The position numbers and the translations under genes were made by a program. From NCBI RefSeq assembly GCF_000384075.1, contig NZ_KB913025.1, positions 2,889,044 through 2,953,043 of the forward strand: 64,000 bases of DNA, read 5' to 3'. Source of the DNA: Methylovulum miyakonense HT12 (GTDB lineage: Bacteria; Pseudomonadota; Gammaproteobacteria; Methylococcales; Methylomonadaceae). Of the stretch, positions 57,167-64,000 are shown in pieces (the first letter of the stretch is position 1; each line of letters opens with the position of its first letter). Under the pieces are notes generated by a model. It made no database searches. It worked only from the letters and a program-made list of their open reading frames with translations, and was not told the origin of the DNA.

Positions 57167-58042
57167 CTAATCCATGGCAACGCCGAGGACGGGGCTGACC
57201 TCCACCACGACACTCATGATGGGGGATTGCGGGCTGTCGGCCACAAACGAGCCGGATATGGGGGGCACCGATTCGGGATGGCGGCTGACGGCAACGGCAA
57301 TGTGGTCGTTACCGACCAATTGCCCGGACGTAGGGTCGAAACCTTTCCAGCCGACACCCGGTAAATAAACCTCAGCCCATGCGTGGGTGGAACCTTGGCC
57401 TAGCGGCAGGGTGGACGAAAACAAGTAACCGCTCACGAAGCGTGCCGCTAGCCCCAGGCTGTGGCAGGCTTCGATGAACAACGTGGCAAAATCACGGCAA
57501 GAGCCGGAACGTTTGTTGAGTGTCACCGCTGGTGTTTGCACGCCCGGCTCTTCGCGCTGTTGGTAAGTGAATCCGGTGGCAATGGCCTTATTGATCCAGT
57601 CCAATAAGAGATAAGTCTCCACGACTTGGCCTGCATACCAGAATTGCCGCATCCAACCACCCAAGACGCCGAGGTCTTCCTCAAACAGCGCCGACAGATA
57701 AGGCGTCAAATCAATGCGTTCGGCGGCATCGTACTGAAAAGGGTAGTACACGGCATAATCCTCCACTAGAAAATCCAGAGGCTGGTTGTCAAAACGCTGA
57801 AGCAACATCCGGCTTGCTATCGAGAGCCGGTTGCCTTGCCCGGTAAATGTCGCGAGCGCCACGGCATTGTCGTAAACGTCACGTTGCCAATGCAGTTGGT
57901 AGGCCGGGGAAATGCTTAATTCAGCCGATTCAATACGGATATCGTGGCCTTCGCGCGGGCGTAAGAGCAGCTTGTGCGGGAGCAGGGTTACGGTGTCAGA
58001 ATATTGATAAACGGTCAAATGGTTTATTTGCAGGCGGTGCAT
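57167..58042 (-). CDS. Transglutaminase-like family protein
   Basis: 291 residues. N-terminal transglutaminase-N domain (MHRLQINHLTVYQYSDTVTL, LLPRE-type PREGH) and a central catalytic domain: KRSGSCRDFATLFIEACHSL (Cys nucleophile in GSCRDFA), TLPLGQGSTHAWAEVYLPGV (His) and GFDPTSGQLV (Asp). Cytoplasmic, no signal. Members may be cysteine proteases or amide-transfer enzymes of unknown substrate. Start at 58042 matches the family N-terminus; a frame further up is not conserved. Confidence 0.87.
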   Translation of the reverse strand: MHRLQINHLTVYQYSDTVTLLPHKLLLRPREGHDIRIESAELSISPAYQLHWQRDVYDNAVALATFTGQGNRLSIASRMLLQRFDNQPLDFLVEDYAVYYPFQYDAAERIDLTPYLSALFEEDLGVLGGWMRQFWYAGQVVETYLLLDWINKAIATGFTYQQREEPGVQTPAVTLNKRSGSCRDFATLFIEACHSLGLAARFVSGYLFSSTLPLGQGSTHAWAEVYLPGVGWKGFDPTSGQLVGNDHIAVAVSRHPESVPPISGSFVADSPQSPIMSVVVEVSPVLGVAMD

Positions 58043-58382
58043 GGTGTTAATCCTGTAAGCAATCAATCAAAAGCCTATTAAATCGCATTAAAATGTTTTT
58101 GATTGATGGCTGATACTTTCAATCGCACCTAAGGAGAATTGCCCGCCTTTGGGCGGGCTTTTAAACATCCGTTTTCAGTGGGCATTGAGGAGTGCAAACC
58201 TAGGTTGGTCAGCAATTCTCATTATGACACTCAGTAAAGGCTGGGGTGTACCCCGCAGGGCATAAAACGCAAGGAACCCCAGCAGAGTGGCTGGTGGTGC
58301 TGGGATTGCGCTATCGCTTCATCCCAGCCTACGGCACTCCAGTTTGATTTTAAGAAATGCCTGAAAACTTTAGCGTCGGTGC
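58043..58382. other. 340-base gap with two hairpins
   Basis: GCCCGCCTTTGGGCGGGC (58141-58158), followed by four Ts, is a terminator-like hairpin. A second, GCTGGGATTGCGC ... TCATCCCAGCCTAC, at about 58298-58332, resembles R1-type repeats (GTAGGCTGGGAT...). No gene is seen. Confidence 0.6.
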
Positions 58383-59297
58383 TTAGAAGTGATAATGCGC
58401 CCCTACACCAAAATACTCCACTTTTTCTTTATAAAACTGCCCGCTGGGCGAGTAGCCATTAAAGTATTCGCCAAGAATTTGCAGTTTCCTGCCTAACACC
58501 TGTAAATTTTCAAATTCAAAACCGGCTCTGGCGGAAATGTCTGTATGCCAATTATTTTCTTCGAAATTCTTAAAGTCAGCGGCAACCACCGGGCGTAATG
58601 CGGCAAAATCTAAACGCCACGGACTACGGAATTCTAGCCCGTATTGTGTCAACCACGGTTTCAGTGTTGATGGCTCCCGATCAAACATCCCGCCACCCCC
58701 GCCATAGAAACGCACGCCAAACGGCAGCTCATAAGACAATTTCAAGTCCAAGCCTTCGTAACTGAGGTTGACGCGGTGGAATTTGTCGTTAGTTTTACGG
58801 AGCAAAAATTCGTCGCCCAAATGTGAACTTTGATGGTACAGGCGGGCAAAGGCTGAAAATTGACCGGCCCGCATACTGGCATATAAGGAGGCGATAAAAT
58901 CCGTATTGACCAGGTCTTTTGATTTTGTGCCCAGATTGAAGTCACTAAAGACCCCGGCTTGCAGGCCGGTTTCCCATTGCACATTGGATTGCCCGAAATT
59001 GCTGCGGTAAATCGGTATTGTTTCCCCGAAGCTGACGGCGGCAATGTTTTCACCATCAAAGCTGTTGTTTTGGTAATTACGGTAAGACGCCGAGAAATGC
59101 GCCCAGCGGGGGTCAGCCAATAAGGGTTTGAACAAATGCCCGGTAGGCAGCAAGCCTGTGGACAATACAACCGGTTCAGTTTTTGGGGCCAATTCAACAA
59201 CGGGTTTTTGGTAGAGGTTTGCCGAATCGTCGGCCTGGGCAAACGCGGCGGGCAATAGCATGACGCCCATGATCCCAAACAATCGTAATTTAATCAT
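58383..59297 (-). CDS. DUF1207 outer-membrane protein
   Basis: 304 residues with a signal peptide (up to FAQA). DUF1207 pattern: LFKPLLADPRWAHFSASYRN, FGETIPIYR, WETGLQAGVFSDFNLGTKSK, LYHQSSHLGDEFLLRK and a C-terminal Phe (AHYHF), as in outer-membrane beta barrels. Function unknown. Start at 59297 is set by TAGGAGCAATTGATC. It begins two bases before the BON gene stop, so the two are coupled. Confidence 0.88.
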   Translation of the reverse strand: MIKLRLFGIMGVMLLPAAFAQADDSANLYQKPVVELAPKTEPVVLSTGLLPTGHLFKPLLADPRWAHFSASYRNYQNNSFDGENIAAVSFGETIPIYRSNFGQSNVQWETGLQAGVFSDFNLGTKSKDLVNTDFIASLYASMRAGQFSAFARLYHQSSHLGDEFLLRKTNDKFHRVNLSYEGLDLKLSYELPFGVRFYGGGGGMFDREPSTLKPWLTQYGLEFRSPWRLDFAALRPVVAADFKNFEENNWHTDISARAGFEFENLQVLGRKLQILGEYFNGYSPSGQFYKEKVEYFGVGAHYHF

Positions 59298-59299
59298 GA

Positions 59300-59776
59300 T
59301 CAATTGCTCCTAGGGATGGCATTGACGGTCAGCTTGGATTGCACGGATTTAACATGCTCTTGGCTATCCGCGTCTTCCATTGCCCTGCCCAAGCTTTGCT
59401 CGGAATCGACTGTGCCGCTCAAGGTCACGACACCGTTGGCCGTGGTCACGTCAATGTGCGAAGCCTTGAGTATGGTGTCATTGCTAAGTGCGGCCTTGAC
59501 TTTGAGGGTGATCATCGCGTCATCAATATACTCTTCGGCTATCTCGGCCTTATCCTTAACCGACTGTTTGGCGTCGTCCATTTTATCGCCCGCTTTTTGG
59601 CTTGCACGGTCGATTTTTTGCTCTGCATGCGTGACTGCCTTATCTATTTTTTGTCCTGCTTTTTCAGCAGGCCCTTCTTGTTGGCAAGCTGCCAGACCAA
59701 AGACAGCGGATAGGCTGGCCATGGCCAGAAAATTATCTGCCATTGTCTTTGGCTGAAATTTGTTTATTGTTTGCAT
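59300..59776 (-). CDS. BON-domain lipoprotein
   Basis: 158 residues. Signal with FGLAACQ (lipobox Cys about 31). Then a charged helical repeat region (GQKIDKAVTHAEQKIDRASQ, KAGDKMDDAKQSVKDKAEIA) and a BON domain (about 85-155: DDAMITLKVKAALSNDTILK, GVVTLSGTVDSEQSLGRAME). OsmY-like proteins of this kind respond to osmotic or envelope stress and may bind phospholipid. Start at 59776 is set by TTAAGGAATTACCC; the longer frame runs through the dyad motif upstream. Confidence 0.9.
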   Translation of the reverse strand: MQTINKFQPKTMADNFLAMASLSAVFGLAACQQEGPAEKAGQKIDKAVTHAEQKIDRASQKAGDKMDDAKQSVKDKAEIAEEYIDDAMITLKVKAALSNDTILKASHIDVTTANGVVTLSGTVDSEQSLGRAMEDADSQEHVKSVQSKLTVNAIPRSN

Positions 59777-59933
59777 GGGTAATTCCTTAAAATTATGTTT
59801 TAAAAAGTATGCCCGGCGACATGGTGGTAATCCCGTTAGAAAAAACATCAGGGGAAGGCGGTTTCTTTGCTTGGATAAAGCGTAACGGGCTGAAAACACG
59901 GCCCAACTGTAGCCGGGATGGGCGGGCATAGTC

Positions 59934-59949
59934 TGTACGTTATCGAACA
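59934..59949. promoter_or_regulatory. Dyad motif site C (16 of 16)
   Basis: TGTACGTTATCGAACA, then TACGG. It fits TGTnCGnTAnCGnACA fully. It lies 160 bases upstream of the BON gene. Confidence 0.5.
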
Positions 59950-60040
59950 TACGGCGTTGGCTGCCGATTATGTATCGGGTATTTGAGGCATTACCAAGAA
60001 GTGGCTTTTGGTTGCAGCCTTTTATGATGATGGGCCAACA

Positions 60041-60067
60041 AAAAAACCCGCTTTAGAAGCGGGTTTG
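60041..60067 (-). terminator. Terminator of the OmpA-family gene
   Basis: On the minus strand AACCCGCTT and AAGCGGGTT pair around a three-base loop, followed by seven Ts. It lies after the end of the gene at 60110. Confidence 0.88.
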
Positions 60068-60109
60068 AGCGTTGCAATGCTGATTGTTGGACAGACAGGG
60101 TTTAAAAAA

Positions 60110-61177
60110 TTAATTTTCAATCCAGATCAATTCGACACGACGGTTTTCAGCCCTTCCGGCTTCTGTGCTGTTGTCGGCAACAGGCCGGGTTTCGCCGAAA
60201 GCGGTTGCCGTCAGCTTGTTGGCGATGCCTTTGGCCCGAAGATAATCAACCACTGACGCCGCACGACGTTCTGACAATCTCATGTTGTACTCATTGGAGC
60301 CTTCGCTGCTGGCGTGTCCTTGGACTTCGATGTCATTTTTCTGCGGATAAGCAATCAGGCTATTTGCTAGACTATCCAGAATTTCCTTGGCTTTCACCGT
60401 CAACTCGGCAGAATCATAATTAAAGTGTTCGCCTTTAAGGATAAGCCTGACCGGACATCCCGAATTGTCAACTTTGCTGCCTTCGGGGGTTCCGGGGCAG
60501 CGGTCCACGCAGTCGTTGACACCGTCAGCATCAGCGTCAAGCGTGCTGCAATCAGGGGCCACGGCAACAGGGGCATCAACGATAGGGGCTTCCGCTTGTG
60601 CCAAGTACGTTGGTTTGGCACCGAACGGGATCACGAAGCCGACATTCACCGTCATATCATTAAATTGGTCTATACCCTGAAAACGGTCTTGGTTGTTGTT
60701 GTAACGGTAACGCACATCACTGCGGAGCAAGAAGTTGTCGCTAACCTCATAGGTAAAACCGAGGCCCGCTTCACCGATAAAGCCAGTTGTGTCATTGCCT
60801 CGAAAATGGGTGTTCATCCCGCCCAAACCAATAACGGTGTAGGGGGCAAATTTGTTGCGGTTGAAGAAATATTGCACGTCCGCCGTACCGCCCGCCAATT
60901 GCCACGTTCCAATATAGCTGCTGTCAACGGGGCTAAAAGCACCAAACCCTTCATAAAAACCTTTTAATTCAACATTAAAATGCTCATTGAGCATTTTGCC
61001 GAAACCCATGCCGCCGCCCCAGCCATTGTCGGCATGACGGTCATCATCAGTCACAATCAAGGTGCCGAAAGGCGCAATGTACCAGCGTTTATCCACAAGT
61101 TGGTCGGCAGCTTGGGCCAATGGCAGGAAGCTTATGCCAGTTAATGTGGCAATAGTCAGTAAGTTATTTTTTAACAT
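60110..61177 (-). CDS. OmpA-family outer-membrane protein (barrel, TSP3 repeat, OmpA domain)
   Basis: 355 residues. Signal peptide to about 22 (LPLAQA). An eight-stranded OmpA-like barrel (about 25-190: WYIAPFGTLIVTDDDRHADN, GFIPFGAKP-like VGFVIPFGAKP). Then a short linker and a calcium-type repeat (LDADADGVNDCVDRCPGTP). The C-terminal OmpA domain (about 240-355): FNYDSAELTVKAKEILDSLA, VQGHASSEGSNEYNMRLSER. It tethers outer membrane to peptidoglycan. Start at 61177 has GAGGAAAAATATC; a longer frame has no such site. Confidence 0.93.
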   Translation of the reverse strand: MLKNNLLTIATLTGISFLPLAQAADQLVDKRWYIAPFGTLIVTDDDRHADNGWGGGMGFGKMLNEHFNVELKGFYEGFGAFSPVDSSYIGTWQLAGGTADVQYFFNRNKFAPYTVIGLGGMNTHFRGNDTTGFIGEAGLGFTYEVSDNFLLRSDVRYRYNNNQDRFQGIDQFNDMTVNVGFVIPFGAKPTYLAQAEAPIVDAPVAVAPDCSTLDADADGVNDCVDRCPGTPEGSKVDNSGCPVRLILKGEHFNYDSAELTVKAKEILDSLANSLIAYPQKNDIEVQGHASSEGSNEYNMRLSERRAASVVDYLRAKGIANKLTATAFGETRPVADNSTEAGRAENRRVELIWIEN

Positions 61178-61437
61178 GATATTTTTCCTCGGTGAAATAA
61201 AAAAATGGAAACCCATAAAGCCCTTATGGTGTCACCGCATCAGGATGCACTTGACAGGCAAAATTTTGCGGCCTTACTAGCCAATGTCCGTCCGATAAAC
61301 GCACACGCCGGAACAGGAAAGTGCCGGTAAATCTGATAGCGATTTCAAAATTCATCCCTATCCAAAACACCTGTGAACGTAACGGGTGTTGTTAAAAAAT
61401 CTCAGACGTAGCTTAATCGCAACATCAAGTGGCCGTC

Positions 61438-61453
61438 AGTGCGTTAGCGCACA
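61438..61453. promoter_or_regulatory. Dyad motif site E (15 of 16)
   Basis: AGTGCGTTAGCGCACA, then TAAG. It fits TGTnCGnTAnCGnACA except at the first base. It lies about 260 bases upstream of the OmpA-family gene. Confidence 0.45.
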
Positions 61454-61506
61454 TAAGTTGCCAAACTCAACGCGAAAAACCTTAGCCAGTGCCTTTTTAT
61501 CCTTTA

Positions 61507-61522
61507 TGTGCGCTAACGTACG
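61507..61522. promoter_or_regulatory. Dyad motif site F (15 of 16)
   Basis: TGTGCGCTAACGTACG. It fits the dyad except for the last base, and is in opposite orientation to site E, 53 bases away. It lies 390 bases upstream of the DUF883 gene. Confidence 0.45.
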
Positions 61523-61908
61523 GAGTGTGTTTGGCTTTGCAGTTATGGTACTTGTCAGGCCTTAACACGATTCATCTCGGCCTTGGCTTAGCAATAACCC
61601 AAGTCAGGCGCTAGGTATTAAGCCGATTTGAAACGTCGGGCCAAGGTAGGATGGAATATCTACAGGGCTAAATAAACATTTCTGAACAATAGGTTATTGC
61701 TTTACCTGAAGTATTGCGCAGGGCGGTGTTCCCGGAGTTCGGAACGGATGTTTACCGGAAACGCCCGGCCTTTCCGGTTAGGGTCAAAGGAACACTTGTT
61801 AAATGAATTAAATGGCTTAGTGAAAGCAGTGACGGTAAAAGCAACGCGTTTGCCGTAGCCCTTATCAACAGGCCGGAACAATATCCAGTTTAAAATTAAG
61901 GAACCCTT

Positions 61909-62139
61909 ATGGAAACAATAGACAAAGCCTCCCATACCGCGCATGAGGTGGTCGATAAAATCGCTAGCGCGGGTAACCAGGCGGCGGATGCACTGGGCGA
62001 GAAAAGTGAGCAATTAAAAAATGCCGAACAGCATTTGGTGGACAACTGCCGGGGTTATATCCAGGATAACCCCATAACATCATTGGGTATCGCGGTGGCG
62101 GCCGGGTTTTTGCTAAGCCGCTTAGTGAGTGGCCGTTAA
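61909..62139 (+). CDS. DUF883 (YqjD/ElaB-like) protein
   Basis: 76 residues. A charged helical N-terminal part (METIDKASHTAHEVVDKIAS, GNQAADALGEKSEQLKNAEQ) and a C-terminal hydrophobic helix (TSLGIAVAAGFLLSRLVSGR) with the GR-type end of YqjD/ElaB. E. coli relatives anchor in the inner membrane and bind ribosomes in stationary phase. Here it is the first of a set with YqjE-like genes, parted by an ice-binding-like gene. Confidence 0.88.
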   Translation: METIDKASHTAHEVVDKIASAGNQAADALGEKSEQLKNAEQHLVDNCRGYIQDNPITSLGIAVAAGFLLSRLVSGR

Positions 62140-62236
62140 ATTAGGCATGCACCCTGTATCCGGATGGCTACGGAAAGCTATGTCTTCCGCCAGCCGGCCA
62201 ACACTTTAATGATGTCTAAAAATTGGGAAGGTGGTC

Positions 62237-63076
62237 ATGAAAACAGCAAATTACTTGCCGATACTGTCATTGGCAGTTATTGGAACGCTTTACGGGACCT
62301 CCTTGGCATCGGCGTCACCCATTTTAGGTTCGGCGCAAAATTTCGCAGTCCTGGGTGATTCAACGGTGACTAACACCGGTTTGACCACACTTTGGGGGGA
62401 TTTAGGCCTTGATCCCGGCACGTCAATCACGGGTGCAGGTAGCATCACCCAGACCGGGGCGGTCCACCAGGCCGATGCCGTCGCGCAACAGGCTCAGGCT
62501 GACGCCACCAATGCTTACAATATCCTTGCCGCCAAGTCCTTCACCAGTGATATGACAGGCCAGGATTTGGGCGGATTGACGCTCACGCCCGGCGTTTATT
62601 TTTTTTCGTCCTCAGCCCAATTGACCGGAACGCTGACCCTCGATGCGTTACACGACCCCAACGCCCTCTTTATTTTCCAGATAGGCAGTACCCTGACCAC
62701 CGCCAGCAGTTCGATTGTCAACGTGCTGAATGGCGGTGCTAACAACGGCGTGTTTTGGCAAGTCGGCAGTTCTGCAACCTTAGGGGCTAGCACCTTGTTC
62801 GCAGGTAATATACTTGCTGACCAGAGCATCACCCTGAATACCACCGCAAAAATTCTGTGTGGCCGTGCCATTGCGCTTAATGCGGCGGTGACTATGGACA
62901 CCAACACCATTTCTAATGATTGCTTAGGGGGTGGGGATATCGCTAGCGGACGCACCGACTATGGTAGTACGGGCTTTAGCGGCAGCCAAAATATTCCCGA
63001 ACCCGCCCCCGTCATGCTGATCGTTATTGGGGCGGCTGACTTTCTGCGTAGACGCAGTTTGTTGAATAGGCGTTAG
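62237..63076 (+). CDS. Ice-binding-like (DUF3494) protein with PEP-CTERM signal
   Basis: 279 residues. Signal peptide to about 27 (LASASP). A DUF3494 beta-helix domain at about 30-215: [72 protein letters not shown] and [11 protein letters not shown]. This fold is that of many ice-binding proteins; its occurrence in non-polar bacteria suggests an adhesion or surface role. The end [21 protein letters not shown] is a PEP-CTERM sorting signal, for exosortase. Start at 62237 has GAAGGTGGTC. It lies between two yqj-like genes that are usually adjacent. Confidence 0.88.
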   Translation: MKTANYLPILSLAVIGTLYGTSLASASPILGSAQNFAVLGDSTVTNTGLTTLWGDLGLDPGTSITGAGSITQTGAVHQADAVAQQAQADATNAYNILAAKSFTSDMTGQDLGGLTLTPGVYFFSSSAQLTGTLTLDALHDPNALFIFQIGSTLTTASSSIVNVLNGGANNGVFWQVGSSATLGASTLFAGNILADQSITLNTTAKILCGRAIALNAAVTMDTNTISNDCLGGGDIASGRTDYGSTGFSGSQNIPEPAPVMLIVIGAADFLRRRSLLNRR

Positions 63077-63089
63077 GCCAGGCATTCTC

Positions 63090-63518
63090 ATGCACCCGGA
63101 AACAACCGAAACTGGACAGACGGCAATCCGTAGCGATCCGGCGGCTGATTCCAGCGTATCAGAAGATATCCGCTCCTTATGGCGTGAGCTGCTGGGATTA
63201 AGCTATGAGCATTTCCGGCTTGCCGGCCTGGAAACACGGCGGGCGGGCGAAAGCTTGGTGGCGATGATTGTCGCCGGGATCATGCTTGCGGTCTTGTTGG
63301 TCGGCGCATGGTTGGGGCTGCTGGCCGCTGCCGTGCTATTTTTAATCGGGCAAGGTTGGGTCACAAGTGGCGCCATATTGTTCGCCGTCGCTGTCAATTT
63401 ACTGGCCGCGCTAATGCTTTACGCCCTGATCCGTCATAAAAGCCATTATCTGCAACTGCCCGCGTTTCTCCGCAGCCTTGAGCCCAAGCCCGCAAAATCC
63501 CGTAAGGATCTCTCATGA
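63090..63518 (+). CDS. YqjE-like (DUF1469/holin-like) membrane protein
   Basis: 142 residues. A cytoplasmic start with LWRELLGLSYEHFRLAGLET, then two transmembrane helices (about 62-85 and 92-115) as in YqjE. Stop overlaps the next start by four bases (ATGA). In E. coli the order is yqjD-yqjE-yqjK; the same order holds here but with the ice-binding-like gene between. Function is unknown. Confidence 0.83.
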   Translation: MHPETTETGQTAIRSDPAADSSVSEDIRSLWRELLGLSYEHFRLAGLETRRAGESLVAMIVAGIMLAVLLVGAWLGLLAAAVLFLIGQGWVTSGAILFAVAVNLLAALMLYALIRHKSHYLQLPAFLRSLEPKPAKSRKDLS

Positions 63519-63883
63519 GAAGCCATCATCTTACCAGCCGGAACAAATCCAGGTCACTCCCTGCGCAAATCAAGGATGCCGAGCGGCAGGTTTCAGTCCG
63601 GCAAGGCCAGGTTGGGCTCCGCGCCAATAGGCTCTCCCAAACAATACTGCAACAAATGACCGCCCCGGCAAGCTTGTTATTGGCAGGCGGCATCGGTTTT
63701 ATCATTGGCGAATTGACCCGGCAAACTTCCAGATGCAGGGCTGCCGCCGATAAATCAAAGGATACCAAAACCACACCCTTAAAAACCGCGCTTAATCTGT
63801 CTCGAAGCTGGAGCTTCTGGGACTTGGGTTCCCAAGCCAGAGCTTGGGAACCAGCGTTCAATCATGATATTAAAATTATGTAG
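63515..63883 (+). CDS. YqjK-like protein with repeat-derived C-terminus
   Basis: 122 residues. The first about 75 residues (QIKDAERQVSVRQGQVGLRA, a helical basic part, and LLLAGGIGFIIGELTRQTS, one hydrophobic segment) look YqjK-like and fit the order yqjD-yqjE-yqjK. From about residue 97 on (SWSFWDLGSQARAWEPAFNH) the frame reads through a dispersed repeat, as the same DNA (TTCCCAAGC...GCTTGGGAA) recurs at 63966. So the native stop was probably lost by repeat insertion. Confidence 0.65.
   Translation: MRSHHLTSRNKSRSLPAQIKDAERQVSVRQGQVGLRANRLSQTILQQMTAPASLLLAGGIGFIIGELTRQTSRCRAAADKSKDTKTTPLKTALNLSRSWSFWDLGSQARAWEPAFNHDIKIM
63820..63858. repeat. Dispersed hairpin repeat, family R4, left part
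   Basis: ACTTGGGTTCCCAAGC and GCTTGGGAACCAGCG pair. A related hairpin, TTCCCAAGCTGCGGCTTGGGAA, is at 63972-63993. The first is inside the YqjK-like gene end. Confidence 0.75.
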
Positions 63884-63958
63884 GTTGGGTTGGCGATAGC
63901 GTAACCCAACATTTACTGCTCCGATGTTGGGTTACGGCTACCGCCTAACCCAACCTAC
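63880..63958. repeat. Dispersed palindromic repeat, family R1, copy 3
   Basis: GTAGGTTGGGTTGGCGATAG ... CGCCTAACCCAACCTAC, with inner CGTAACCCAACA and TGTTGGGTTACG. It lies between the two R4 hairpins, which are themselves joined by an outer pair GCGTTCAATCATGA and CATGATTGACGC. Confidence 0.88.
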
Positions 63959-63965
63959 ATGATTG

Positions 63966-63996
63966 ACGCTTGTTCCCAAGCTGCGGCTTGGGAATG
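63966..63996. repeat. Dispersed hairpin repeat, family R4, right part
   Basis: TTCCCAAGC, TGCGG loop, GCTTGGGAA. It is the partner of the R4 sequence at 63820-63858. The window ends just after it. Confidence 0.75.
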
Positions 63997-64000
63997 GGGT

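Larger units (their letters stand above)
61178..61908. other. 730-base gap with two dyad sites, no gene seen
   Basis: No frame on either strand gives a recognised protein. Two dyad sites lie at 61438-61453 and 61507-61522. The middle part has a GTGCGTTAGCG/CGCTAACGTAC pair that makes a 80-base inverted structure. It could hold a promoter area shared by the OmpA gene (minus) and the DUF883 gene (plus). Confidence 0.5.

Noticed and set aside
61702-62013. 103-codon minus-strand frame over the DUF883 start
   Set aside because: It overlaps a well supported DUF883 gene in antisense and has no family pattern.

Overview
The window looks like a chromosomal segment of a Gram-negative gammaproteobacterium, most likely a methanotroph-type member of the Methylococcales. 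This is inferred from gene content: Na+-translocating NADH:quinone reductase, squalene-hopene cyclase, PEP-CTERM protein, a full Kdp potassium system and a large set of envelope-stress genes. No methane oxidation gene is present, so the lineage call is not proven. Base composition is near 50% GC and genes lie on both strands. No tRNA, rRNA or CRISPR array was seen.

Layout. (1) 1-4270: the 5' part of a secreted multicopper oxidase (minus), then the SRP RNA gene, dnaX, ebfC, recR and a HinT-like gene. (2) 4516-12660: the nqrABCDEF operon, a DUF2845 gene, the Na+-NQR maturation factor nqrM and sbcB. (3) 12665-19644: mltB (minus), ilvI-ilvH-ilvC with a strong terminator, a GH17 membrane glucanase and a SnoaL-like gene. 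(4) 19813-24638: a tight seven-gene operon built around a small Ras-like GTPase of the conservon/MglA type, with a FimV-like TPR protein, a receiver-like/winged-helix protein, two roadblock-type proteins, a PAS protein and a cytoplasmic PhnD-like binding protein. This is the best candidate for an undescribed system. (5) 24753-33564: phoR-phoB, apbE (flavinylates NqrB/NqrC), a DUF934-sulfite reductase pair, nhaD and ampG. (6) 33683-43686: an IS110-like remnant, then the potassium block on the minus strand: a 30-aa membrane ORF, kdpF, kdpA, kdpB, kdpC, a small secreted protein, a two-TM K+ channel, kdpD and kdpE. Dispersed palindromic repeats sit in two of the gaps. (7) 43820-45235: a graveyard of IS982, IS3 and IS5 remnants. 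(8) 45282-64000: an envelope and stress region with a class V aminotransferase, DUF5670, CsbD, DUF1003, two DUF4398 proteins (one fused to OmpA), a collagen-like lipoprotein, arsA-arsD, shc, a Crp/Fnr regulator, DUF4870, transglutaminase, DUF1207, BON and OmpA proteins, and a yqjD/yqjE-like set interrupted by an ice-binding-like PEP-CTERM protein.

How it fits together. Na+ handling (Nqr pumps Na+ out, NhaD exchanges it), flavin insertion (ApbE, NqrM) and K+ handling (Kdp plus channel) give the window a strong ion-homeostasis theme. In the stress region a recurring 16-bp dyad, TGTnCGnTAnCGnACA, occurs six times in gene-free DNA near the Crp/Fnr gene, shc, BON, OmpA and DUF883 genes. It may be the operator of one regulon. 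At least four families of short dispersed palindromes are present, one nested inside a MITE-like inverted repeat.
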